A stretch of 64,000 nucleotides of DNA, taken from the NCBI GenBank assembly GCA_018350325.1, contig JAEVLN010000018.1:66185-130184 (forward strand), written 5' to 3'. Positions within the stretch are counted from its first letter, which is position 1; each line of letters starts with the position of its first letter. The DNA is from Globodera rostochiensis. Lineage: Eukaryota; Nematoda; Chromadorea; Rhabditida; Heteroderidae. Made by a program: the position numbers and the translations under genes. Under the pieces are notes generated by a model. That model was not told the DNA's origin and did not search any database. It saw only the letters and a list, made by a program, of their open reading frames with translations. This document shows, piece by piece, positions 25,191 through 46,640 of the stretch.

Positions 25191-25450
25191 GGAACAGGAC
25201 GTTTGGGCCCCGCCGTTTGGGCCCCGCCGTTTGGCCCAAAGGACATTTGGGCCCCACGAAAACGATATCAGGGCTGCGTCGAAATAAAAAATTTTCGAAA
25301 CCGGAATTTTTTTATTTCGGTTTTCGAAATCGAAACAAAAGAAACACAAGGTTCGACAAGTAAAAATACATCATCGTTTTACAGATCCTATTTTTTTACA
25401 TCAATTATGGTCTACTATTTTTTGCCTAAGCTTAAGCTCAGGCTAGCTAG

Positions 25451-25468
25451 GCCTAAGCCTAAGCCTAA
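25451..25468. repeat. Interstitial nematode-type telomere tract
   Basis: Three perfect GCCTAA units (TTAGGC on the other strand), in a wider 25425-25510 patch of degenerate CTAAGC and TTAGGCC pieces. TTAGGC is the canonical nematode telomere repeat. Confidence 0.75.
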
Positions 25469-26578
25469 CGAACCCTAAGCTCAGGGTGGCTTAGGCCTAA
25501 GCTTAATGAACACCTAAGCCTTGCAATTTTCAAAATTTTTGCGAGGAATTTTCCACAACCCGAGGCCTTCAGATCAGACCGTATAATATCAACGCATTTA
25601 TTGTATCGATATTTGTAGGGAGTACGGTTTTTTGGGGATTGTGTCATTTTTATGGACGTATTCCCCAAGTCTGTTTGGGTGACGAGGTCTAGGTTTTTAA
25701 ACGTTCGGTGTCGTAATTTTCCTTAAAATTGCCAAAAATTTCGGAGACGTTGTGAAGTCGCTTGCTCCCATCCTGGTCAGATCAAAAATATGATCGGAAT
25801 TATTGGCCGGGCGGGCCCGGAACACTTTCCAGACCCAAAGTATTTATGCCTAAAACTTATTTTAAAAAACTTAAATTTTATATAAATTTTTTGTAGGAAT
25901 TAAGGTTTTGATTGCAATTATAATAATGCTTCAGTGACACTGAATCAGTGTCATTGGCATCACAGTGCCGTTCACAAATTGCAATGTACGCAGATACCGA
26001 TCGGTAAAAGCAATAGATTTTAACAAAATTTAAATATTTATTTTTAATTTAATTTTTTAAAATTAAATTTCTCATTTCCAGCTAAATCCACGCGGAATTT
26101 TTGTTGAGACGACGGTAACTGATCAAAATTTGGCATTTTTTAACAAAATATGACCATTTTTAGGTTGTTTTCATGTTCCATCCTGTGTAATTACTTAAAA
26201 TAATATTTTTGTTAAATAAATTTATTTCAGTTTTATGACTGACCAAATGGTAAAAATCCAATGCTTTTACATGGAAGCGGAGAAACAAGTGAATGTGCCG
26301 ATGGAAGTCAGGTCATTTTGATTTTTAATTTTATATTTTGACATAAATATTTAAATTATTTATTTTTAGTTAAATTTTATATAAAAAAGGTTTAAAAATT
26401 TAGTCAAATCACAACACAATTCTATCAAAAAGTCTACCAAATGCCACGCTGTGAATACACACTGCGCAAGGACCACCAAAACGGTCCCGTCGTACAGTAT
26501 GCCGTACTTGGTACGCATTGACCATATTACATACGGTGTTTTTGATACAAGCCTTTTCCTGATCTGATCACTATCAAT

Positions 26579-26787
26579 TAGAGATCGGACTTGAGGACCG
26601 ATCGAGAATCTCGAAAAAAATTTAAACGATCGAGATTCGTTCGAGATCACTGAAAAATCTTTAAAAAATCTCGAATTACGAAAAATCACGGTAAAAATTG
26701 CTTGACCGAGATATCGATCGAGAATCTCGAAAAAATTTCGTCGAGATTTTCCGAGACGATCGAGAATCTCGATCGGTCCGATCTCTA
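26579..26787. mobile_element. hAT-like MITE (TAGAGATCGG family), 209 bp
   Basis: Ends TAGAGATCGGAC and GTCCGATCTCTA; interior rich in mirrored CGAGAATCTCGA blocks. Flanks CTATCAAT (26571-26578) and ATATCAAT (26788-26795) match at 7 of 8. It lies in an intron of the ZP gene. Relatives with GAGATTCTCGA cores recur at 42800, 49863, 50330, 53515, 56157 and 58975. Confidence 0.82.
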
Positions 26788-27024
26788 ATATCAATCGATA
26801 TCACGGGTTTATCTCCCTCCCCTTAACAGTTGGGAGTGCGTGGAGGAGTTGAACGGTGATCAATTTGGAATGCTCGTCCATTCATGTTTTGTACGTTTGG
26901 GTGAATACAAAGTCGAGACTCTTGAATGCAATAAAAACTAGTTCGGATCATATCTTGATCAGTTTAACCCTAGACATCATCGATCAGGGGGTTTTACCTG
27001 AAATTAGTCAACCAAATTTTGATC

Positions 27025-27430
27025 GGACGAACCCCAACTCGCTACCTGCCAACTCGCTAGTACCCAACTCGCTACCATTTTTAAAGCTTTTTTGCTCATA
27101 ACTTTTTTCAAAGTCAACTAAATCAAAGATTTTTGATATCATTCGAAAGCTTACAATTAGTAGAAGCTATCAACAGCAAAAGCTAAGCAATTGGGCCAAT
27201 TGCAAAAAAGTATGGCCAGTAAAGCTGAAAATTTGATTTCTTTAGCCATAACTTTTTTGCAATTTTCCCAATCGCTTAGCTTTTTGATAGCTTCTACTAA
27301 CTGTAAGCTTTCGAATGATATCAAAAATCTTTGATTTAGTTGACTGAAAAAAGTTATGAGCAAAAAAGCTTGAAAAATGGTAGCGAGTTGGGTACTAGCG
27401 AGTTGGCAGGTAGCGAGTTGGGTATTTACC
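27025..27430. mobile_element. Foldback (MULE-like) element 2 with perfect 9 bp TSD
   Basis: Long inverted arms with subterminal CCAACTCGCTA motifs mirrored as TAGCGAGTTGG. ATTTTGATC is duplicated at 27016-27024 and 27431-27439. It shares the arm core (CTTACAxTTAGTAGAAGCT and 'gatatcattcgaa') with element 1 at 23650, but the subterminal motif reads GCTA instead of GTTC. It lies in an intron of the ZP gene. Confidence 0.88.
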
Positions 27431-27476
27431 ATTTTGATCAATCTCTCAGGTTGACAATGGTTTTGGTGATCGGGTA

Positions 27477-28354
27477 CAGGGATGGGCGGAAATTTATTTT
27501 CAAAAAAACGGAAAAACGGGAATATTTTTTTTAACGGAAAACGTAAAACGGAAAAAAAGGGCCAAAAACAACGGAAAACGGAAAAAAAGGGCCAAAAACA
27601 ACGGAAAACGGAAAAATTTTCAAATAAAATAAAAAAAATATTTTTTTTAAAATAATTTATTTAATAAATATTTTTTGAATATTAACAGTAATTATTTTTT
27701 AAAATTTTGAAGGATGTCTTTTTTTCAGCGGCCTTCTAAATCTATTTTAAGCTTTTGGGTGGGGGAGGGGGGTCGGCGGTGCCGATAGGCGCCGCCGGAG
27801 AAAATCTTGAAATTTTCGACTCATTTTGTTAAGGATTGCAACCAAAATTTTAAAAAATTCGGCAATTTTTGAAGCTTATTAGGAGTGGTAAGGGTCCGGC
27901 GGCGCCGATAGGCGCCGCCGGAAGAATTTTTTAAAAAAACTTAACAAGATTTGTTAAGAAATCGCTCCAAAAATGCAAATGCAAAACAAAAGACCCAAAA
28001 TGTTTTTTGACTTCGTCCTGAAAAGCTTGTGAATTGTCATCTAAAATGTTTGTTTGTAATTGGAAAAAGTTAAAAAGAATTTTTAAAATTGTTTAACCAC
28101 CGTAACTGTACAGAAAAATAAGAAATAATCACTGACACAGCCGGGGATCTGAACCCCCACCCACACTTATCTCCCCACACCAACCACTCACCATTACACC
28201 ACAACCAAACCGCATTCCAATCCTCCAAAAATCCCATTCTTAGGGATGTATATTTTTTCCGTTTTTTTCCGTTAAAAAGGGCATTTTAACGGAAAACGGA
28301 AAAAAAGGCCCAAAAACAACGGAAAAACGGAAAACGGAATTCCGCCCATCCCTG
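27477..28354. mobile_element. hAT-like element (878 bp) inserted in a ZP exon, perfect 8 bp TSD
   Basis: Ends CAGGGATGGGCGGAA and TTCCGCCCATCCCTG are inverted repeats. ATCGGGTA is duplicated at 27469-27476 and 28355-28362. Internal features are repeated 'cggaaaacggaaaaa' strings near both ends, two GC hairpins (27775-27796, 27898-27919) and a tRNA-like Pol III region on the minus strand (28141-28206). No transposase is encoded. Confidence 0.92.
28141..28206 (-). other. tRNA-like Pol III promoter region (SINE-like)
   Basis: On the minus strand GTGGTGTAATGGTGAGTGG resembles an A box and GGGGTTCAGATCCCC a B box in a T-arm (GGGG TTCAGAT CCCC), with normal spacing. The flanking acceptor-stem halves do not pair, so it is not an intact tRNA. 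It suggests a tRNA-derived SINE head carried inside the hAT-like element. Confidence 0.55.
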
Positions 28355-28398
28355 ATCGGGTAGACATTCTGGATGCGTTTTTTATTAATTCTATTGGA

Positions 28399-28596
28399 CA
28401 CGGGCGTAGAATCCGAATCTGACCTCCATTTCGACCAATTTCGGACCCCGGACCCGGTTTCGAACAAATTTCAAAAATTTAAAAAATTTCTAAAATCAAT
28501 TTTGGGGCTCAAATCGTTCTCAAAAAGTATGAATTCGGCTCCGGGATTCAGAATTGGGCAAAATGGAGGTCAGATTCAGATTCTACGCCCCTTAAT
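28399..28596. mobile_element. Small inverted-repeat element with perfect 8 bp TSD
   Basis: CTATTGGA flanks both sides (28391-28398, 28597-28604). About 28 bp at each end mirror one another (GGGCGTAGAATC and GATTCTACGCCC). It lies just downstream of the split ZP exon, a second hit on the same gene. Confidence 0.75.
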
Positions 28597-28604
28597 CTAT
28601 TGGA

Positions 28605-29816
28605 GCGTAAGCTATAGTGCACTTACAAATTAGCGTCGGAGCTTTTTCAAATGTCCTATTTTTCCCTTTTGGCTTTATTTTTCCATATTCGCTTTTTGTC
28701 CATTTCCATTTAAAAGACACTATCGAGTTTTTTAAGTTCAAGAATCGATAATTTTCATGTCAACTTTAATTTTTTCAAAAAATCAACGGAATGTAATCCC
28801 TATTGATTACTAGAGCTGACGCATTCGGCACTTCTAGCTCATTATAATTTGAGTATAAATAATATAAACAACAAACACTTTTTATTCACTGAATGAATGA
28901 ATGAATTATGAGCACAAAACAAAATTTCGGACATTGTCAAATTGACGGGGGCGGGCGCCGAGGGTGTGGGGGACAAATTGATAGGGTGACGGAAGACGGG
29001 CCTCCCCCCTCCCCCCCCCCTTCGTCCATCAAAAATATGATGAAAATTGTACTCCCGCCACATGATGCAACAGTCGAAGAACCCAACCACCACCACCTCG
29101 CCCAACTCAATACGCTCATCAGCAGCAGCAACACCATTCCCCTCTTTCTCTCCCTCTCCCTCTTGTCCAAGCATTTTTGTTGTCTGGTCGGGTGCTGCTG
29201 CGGTTGGTGTCCGTCCCCCCCCCCGCCGCCCCCACTTCCCCCTTGTTTTCGTTTGTCCTCCTAAAATTTAAAAATTATATTTGTGCCCAAGATGAGTCGG
29301 TAAATTGGTAGGTTAAAATTGTTATCCCACACACAACCCACTTAAATGGGTCATTAATGGAATAGGTACTTATGTATGTAGTTTTAACCGTGTGTACGAT
29401 ATGTACTTTTTTTTTAAAGATTTCTACTTTATTTGGGGTACTCTCTAATTTGAAATGTACTTTTTTTAAAGATTTGTACTTTATTTGGGGTACTCTCTAA
29501 TTTGAAATGTACTTTTTTTAAAGATTTGTACTTTTTTGGGGTATTTCTACTCTGGAGTTCTAACGAAAAAGTACCTTACAAATTAGCGCTTTTTAAACTA
29601 AAAAGATTTTTGTAAAATTTTGAATTTTTGACCAAATGTTCTGGTTCGGAGTTTGACACACGCAAAAACTGACTCAGATATTCCGTATTCTATGCCACCC
29701 AAAACGCCTAGAAATCTTAAGAGTGTAAAGTGATTTGTGACCTGATTAAGTACATTGGTTTTTTAAATTTTACACATACATAGGTACATATTTTTAGAGG
29801 ATTTCAAAAATAGAAA
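28605..29816. other. Intergenic, with a threefold 53 bp tandem repeat
   Basis: 28930-29260 is G/C-rich with poly-C runs and no credible gene. 29403-29545 holds three units of about 53 bp ('gtacttttttt...ggggtactctctaatttgaaat'). A pyrimidine-rich TTTTTAG ends at 29796, 20 bp before the ABC transporter ATG, and may be its trans-splice acceptor. Confidence 0.6.
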
Positions 29817-41628
<11,812 letters not shown>

Positions 41629-42574
41629 GAAAAAATGTGTGCCATTTCACCACCAATCCAACCACCGTCACCACCACGACCACCACCAACAAAACATGGA
41701 ATATAAAATAAACCAAATTCAATTTTCATCAGGAAAAAACCAACCAACCAACCGCCATCTGTATTCAATTCAATTCAACCAAAGTGTAATTTGTCCCGAA
41801 AAGTTTCCATATTCATTCCACCTACCCAAAACCACCCCCCAACCATTACATTGTGTGCCAGAACTTTTCTTCCACTTTTTCTTTTTGTTTTTATGTAAAT
41901 CAGTCCGTTTTTTTTTGCACATTATTAGAAACATTTTCTCCAATTCCAACACCATTTTCATAACAACATTTACGCGCGGGTGCCCGAGCATTTTGCTTAA
42001 AAATTGGCCCAAATACACGTGGCGGCCGCGCTCTTTGCCCCCCCCCCGCGTTCATTTGCTTTAATTTTATTTTTGCTTATTTATTAAAACAGAAGGGAGG
42101 AAGACGATTGGTTGAAACTAGGGTTGGTCCCCGACCCCTCGGGGTCGGGGGTTTTTGTCCCCGACTAAAAAAGTCGGGGGTTTTCCTAGCAAAAACTGCG
42201 AAAATTCAAAGTTCGGGGACAAGACCAACCCTAGTTGAAACAAAAATACTATCGGAAAATCAAAAATTTTTAAATTTAAAATTGACATAAACGCAAAAAA
42301 AAACCTCTTGTTTTTGGAACCGAGAAGCGAGGTGTTTCAACCGATGCCTGATTCTCTTACTTGAATTAAATTTTGCTCAAAGCAAAAAATGAACTTTTGT
42401 CAATTGTGTTTTGAATGTAGCCGTTTTTTTCTTTCAACCATTTTTTTTTTGTCAATTGATTAAATTTTCTCAGAATTTGAATTTTTATTTTCCAATTTTT
42501 TTGTTTGTTAAATCGATTTAATTATTTTTATTTTTTTGAATTTCTATTGGCATTTTTGTTTTTTAGTGTTTCCG
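41629..42574. other. Intergenic: ABCC5 3' region and a MITE
   Basis: AT-rich with a CCCCCCCCC run near 42040 and no further exon seen. It contains the MITE at 42119-42233. TTTTAG at 42561-42566, 8 bp before the GTF2H5 ATG, is a likely trans-splice or 5'-UTR acceptor. Confidence 0.6.
42119..42233. mobile_element. hAT-like MITE (TAGGGTTGG family), 115 bp, perfect 8 bp TSD
   Basis: Ends TAGGGTTGGTCCCCGA and ...GACCAACCCTA. GTTGAAAC is duplicated at 42111-42118 and 42234-42241. GC-rich interior with CCCCTCGGGG-type palindromes. Confidence 0.95.
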
Positions 42575-43923
42575 ATGGTTAATGTGAAGAAGGGCACGAT
42601 AATTCGCTGCGATCCTGCAATGCGCCAATTTTTGAAGCATTTGGACGAGACACGGGAGTTGGGCAGGGCCTTCATCATTAAGGTGGGAATTCGTTATTTT
42701 TTTAATCGTTTTTAAATTATTCTTTTTGATTCTTCGCCGTCATATTAGTCGTCTTGATTTCTTTCGTGTGTTCTCAATTTAAATCATTGAATTTAACTTG
42801 AGCTTGGACTTGCGGACCGATAGAAATTTCGATCGAGAATCTCGATGGTCCGGGGTGCTCTAATTTACTAACTTCTTATTTAATAGGATATTAATTAGAT
42901 TTTCATAGACTTAACTTGATGCCAAAAAAAATATTGAACTTGGTCCGATGATGCCTTTTAAAGGAATTTTGAAAAACCGGGACCAAAATTTCAGTACCAA
43001 AATGGGAAAAATTGACCATTTCAGTACTGGTCCCGGTCCCGTCCTACCCTACTTTATTGGTTGATTTTGAGTCTGGGCCAACCGATCGATCCTATGCTCC
43101 CCATACCGTATTCACTCTTTTAATTACCCATGGGTAATTATTTTTCAACCCTCTCCTAGAGTGGGTAATAATTAGAGAGTGGGTAATTATTTTTCGTCTT
43201 GTTTGGCGATAGGTTTATCTATCACGAAAATTCTTCACCTTTTCCACACAATTTCCATACTTAAGCTGCCGAAAATTTTTTTTGAAAAAAACCATAGGGG
43301 GGACCCTTTTGTTTTGCAAAATTTGTAGTTTTTGGACCAATTTTCTTAATAAATTCCATCAAAAAACACAAAAATTTGACGCCTAAAATTGATTTTGGAG
43401 AAATTTTTCTTTTGTATGAATTAAACTCTAAAAAGGCACTCCTAAAGATTGACTTTTTTAAATTTTCAAAAAATGAACCCCTAAAGATTGACTTTTTTCG
43501 AAAAAAATTCTTTATAAAAATGCAATAAACTCCAAAAATGCACCTTAAAGATTGCCTTTTTCAAATTTCAAAAAATGAACCCCTAAAGATTGACTTTTTT
43601 TTTTTTTGGTGGGTAATAATAATTAGAGAGTGGGTAATTATTTTTCAACCCTCTCCTAGAGTGGGTAATTATTAGAGAGTGGGTACTTATTAGAAGGTGG
43701 GTAATTAAAAGAGTGAATACGGTATTCACCAAAATAAGGTTGGCCCGGTTGGGTACTATAATTAATTTGTAAGTGTAACTTTTTGCACCATTTTGACGCC
43801 TTTTCTTTTCTTGTGTAGGATTTGGACGAATTTCGACTTTTTGTGGAGCGCGACATTGTGCCGATGTTGGAGCAACGGATGGATGCCCTCATGGACTCGC
43901 TGACGCCCGACACACAGACATAA
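42575..43923 (+). CDS. GTF2H5: TFIIH subunit 5 (TTDA/Tfb5), 70 aa
   Basis: Two exons, 42575-42682 and 43819-43923. The protein [20 protein letters not shown]... (70 aa; human 71) keeps the family core: CDPAMxQFLxxLDE, then G+xFII+DLDExxxFV, and ending with LMDSLT. TTDA is the smallest core TFIIH subunit; it stabilises p52 and stimulates XPB in nucleotide excision repair and transcription initiation in the nucleus. The single 1.1 kb intron carries a 0.6 kb inverted-repeat element (43106-43722) and remnants of two other repeats. The next gene begins 227 bp after the stop, which suggests an operon. Start chosen as the first ATG after a TTTTAG acceptor-like site and by family length. Confidence 0.95.
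43106..43722. mobile_element. Inverted-repeat element in the GTF2H5 intron (TA target)
   Basis: Left CCGTATTCACTCTTTTAATT and right AATTAAAAGAGTGAATACGG are perfect inverted repeats continuing into ACCC and GGGT. TA flanks both ends (43104-43105, 43723-43724), as in Tc1/mariner-type elements. The interior has repeats of 'gagagtgggtaatta' and 'ccctaaagattgactttttt'. Confidence 0.85.
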
Positions 43924-44149
43924 ACAATTTTGTTGTTGTTATTGTAAATTTTATTGGTTTTTAAAGAATTTTTCTTTCAATTTTTTCCATAAAATCTCTT
44001 TTCAATTTTTTTTTTTTTGGATAAATTCCCTTTTTTAACTGTTGTGATTTTCGTTACCATTTAATGTTGTGTGTTGTTTCTCTCGGTTTTTATATCGTTT
44101 TCAATGTTTTTTTTTGAAAAATTTACATTTTCCTATTTTGAATTTTAAG

Positions 44150-46478
44150 ATGAACAGCGACGACTACGAGAACAACAAAATGGCGTCTGCTCAACAACAA
44201 TTTGAGGCAATTTTAGCAAGCTTTTCAGACGACGCGGAGCAAAGGGCACAATTCATCGATTGGCTTCGGCATCGCGTGCCATGCCAAAACGGGGCGGCGC
44301 CGGTCAAACAGTTCAATTTGGCGCGCAAACAACTTGGGCGGATCGCCAAACGGCTCCGCGAGCTGGTGGGAATTTGAATCTGAAAAGTTTTTTTGTTTTT
44401 TTAAATCCTTTAACGAACTTAGACCCCGTTGGAGTACTGCTTGGACCTCCCAGGTGTGCAACAATGTTCATCTCCAGCTGCAGCAGCACCACCACCACCA
44501 CCAAATTCTGTACCGACCAAGCAACAGCACATGGTTTGGCCCGTGACCGGCGCATTTGCTGAATGCAAACCGCACAACACGGTCCGCAAGAGATTCTGAC
44601 ATTTTTTAAATTCGTTTTGTGTACAGCTCCATGTCGATGCGTTTCTGTTTGACGACAACGATGTGGATGAAATGGCCAAAGATGGCATTCTCCGGCGCTA
44701 TTTCTGCCAGAATTGCCATTCCACGGACGTGGAGCAGTTCACCCTCATCTCCCACTCGTTGGCCATTGACGAGGTGCTTTTTATACCGTGAAATTTTCAA
44801 TTGTTGGCGTTATTATTTCTCTAATTTATTTCAATTTAATGCCTTATTTAATTTTGTTATGAAAATTTTACTTTTTTAATTTATACAAAATGTTCAGCTT
44901 CACCACCTTTTCACGGTTCATCTGCCGTCGCTGGACGGCAAAGTGCTCGTCGACATTGGCTCTCGGCTGGGCGCTGTGCTGTACGCCGCTGCACTTTATT
45001 GGTGAATAAACCATGAAAAATATAATTAAAATCAAAGAATTTATATAAAAATATTTAAATTGGTGACAATTAAATAATTATTAAAATTGGTATAAATAAA
45101 ACATGAAAATATTAATTAAAATCAAAGAAAATTGGTGACAATTAAATGATTAATAAAATTGGTATAAGTAGAACATGAAAATATTAATTAAAATCAAAGA
45201 ATTTATATAAAAATATTTAAATTGGTGACAATTAAATAATTATTAATTGAAATGACACGACGATTTGTTGTTTTTTCAACCAGTCCACGCATTGGTCGTG
45301 CTGTTGGCATCGAGCGCGAGCAGTTCTTCCATGAATTGCAGTGCCAAATTGTTGCGGAGTTTGGCATGTCGCCACCAATTGAGTTACGGTGTGCCGATGT
45401 TCGGCATATCGGGGCAAAAAACGACGCCGCGAGCGGTGAAGGTGGGTAATTAAAATATTACTTTTTTGTTTATATATTTTTTTACACTTTTTTTGGTGAT
45501 GATTTGCTGGCCCAGGCTGATGTGGTGACCATGCACAACGTTTTCACATTCTTTGCTGACCACGCTGAACAGGTGGCTGACTTGCTGACACAGACGAACA
45601 AATGAATTCCCCCACCCCCCCCCCCAAAATAAATTTGTTTTGTTTTTAATTTGTTGATCTGTTTCAAGGCCGTAGCCAGGGGGGAAATGAAATTTGAGAA
45701 AAAAAAAACCGGGGCGCTATTGTCTTTGCACTTTTTACAATTTTTTTTTGGCCAATTTTCTTAACAAATTGTCATCAAAAATCAAAAAGATTTTCCCGGC
45801 CGGCGCCTATCGGCACCGGCCGGGCCGCTTCTGGCGCTCAGATGGACCAATTCCCCCCTCCGAAACTATTTTCTAGCTACGTCCCTGGTCTGATCCGGCT
45901 TAAAAATACATCTCAACCAGGGTTTCTATAGACAAAACTCAAAAACGTGGAAAACGAGTTCAAATCCGTGGAAAAAATGTGGCAAAAAATCCTAAAACGT
46001 TGAAAACATGGCAGCTTTAAGAAACGTGGAAAACCCGTGGAAAAGAACCCCAAAACTTGCGAATTTCCACGTTTCCGCACATATATAGAAACCCTGATCT
46101 CAACGATTTTTGATCACAAAATCCAAAACAGATCTCCTGCTGGCAACATTTGCACGCGCAGTTGCGGCCTGGCACACTGTTGGTGCACTCGCCGTCGCTG
46201 GAATCGGTCACCGCCCATCTTTGCCCAACAGCGCTTGGGTTTGCCTTCGGCGATTGGTTGCAGACGGTCGGTCGCGCAATTTTAAATAATAAATAATTTT
46301 ATAATTAAAAAATAATAATTTTTTAATTTTAGATAAATTTTAAAAGCACTAATTTAATTTTTTAAATCGTTTTACACTTTATTTACAGCTTCACATTGGC
46401 ACTGCAGCGGAGGGCGACAGTGCCAATGCCAATGCGTCCGATACATTTTGTGTTTATCGAATTTATGATGAGAAATAA
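44150..46478 (+). CDS. Methyltransferase-like protein, 8 exons, 361 aa
   Basis: Exons: 44150-44365, 44423-44581, 44627-44773, 44898-45001, 45284-45441, 45496-45572, 46132-46266, 46389-46478. Residues 126-174 contain LHVDAFLFDD, a CxxC (YFCQNCHS) and FTLISHSL. These are followed by KVLVDIGSRLGAVLYAA, a SAM-binding motif I, then RAVGIEREQFF (motif II acidic residue), DDLLAQADVVTMHNVFTFF and LRPGTLLVHSPSLE. This is the layout of a conserved animal family of uncharacterised class I methyltransferase-like proteins; the substrate is not known to me. The intron before 45496 ends in TTTTTTTG, not AG. A canonical alternative (donor after CAD near 45408, acceptor at 45515) keeps the frame but loses conserved DDLLAQ. 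TTTTAAG lies directly before the ATG. The TAA stop sits inside AAATAAA. Confidence 0.8.
45002..45283. repeat. Tandem units in methyltransferase intron 4 including the donor
   Basis: Units start ATTGGTGAATAAACCATGAA at the exon junction and return as ATTGGTATAAATAAAACATG and ATTGGTATAAGTAGAACATG, each followed by 'aattaaaatcaaagaa'. The exon end TATTG|GT is part of the unit. Confidence 0.75.
45665..45887. mobile_element. CAGGGCCGTAGCC-family hAT-like MITE, older copy
   Basis: Ends CAAGGCCGTAGCC and GCTACGTCCCTG are imperfect inverted repeats. It carries a GC hairpin (about 45795-45824) with a TATC loop. No clean target duplication. It lies in intron 6 of the methyltransferase gene. Confidence 0.7.
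45918..46096. mobile_element. hAT-like MITE (CAGGGTTTC family), 179 bp, perfect 8 bp TSD
   Basis: Ends CAGGGTTTCTATAGA and ATATAGAAACCCTG. ATCTCAAC is duplicated at 45910-45917 and 46097-46104. The interior repeats 'acgtggaaaac'. Only 35 bp separate it from the exon at 46132. Confidence 0.93.
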
Positions 46479-46640
46479 ACAAATCATTTTTGCTCAAATA
46501 TTTTAAATGTTGTATAAATATTATTTGTTGTTGTTACTGTTTTTGCTTTTTTTTTTCTCTTATTCATTTCCATTTTGAAAATTGTTTTTTACCTCTTTTT
46601 TTTGTTTTACATTTTTTTTAATGGTTTTAAATAAGCTTTA

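Larger units (their letters stand above)
25966..28390 (+). pseudogene. ZP-domain (cuticlin-like) gene interrupted by transposons
   Basis: Exons read in order: 25966-26003 (PFTNCNVRRYRS), 26082-26114 (LNPRGIFVETT), microexon 26164-26186 (VVFMFHP), 26231-26311 (QMVKIQCFYMEAEKQV), 26404-26510 (MPRCEYTLRKD, GPVVQYAVL), 26831-26890 (WECVEELNGDQFGMLVHSCF) and 27450-27476 (VDNGFGDRV). This order matches the zona pellucida domain of nematode cuticlins and CUTL proteins, extracellular matrix components of the cuticle. The last exon is split after GAT CGG GTA by an 878 bp element and resumes at 28363 (GACATTCTGGATGCG, giving DILDA). A short exon between VL and WEC (usually GDxVFH) was not found. N-terminal, furin-site and membrane-anchor exons are absent. 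Intron insertions are at 26579-26787 and 27025-27430. Almost certainly non-functional in this copy. Confidence 0.8.

Noticed and set aside
28141..28206. Functional tRNA gene
   Set aside because: The T-arm and box spacing are good, but the acceptor-stem halves do not pair.
28842..29264. Opposed 110-118 codon frames
   Set aside because: Poly-C/poly-G and CAG-like composition, no splice partners, no recognisable domain.
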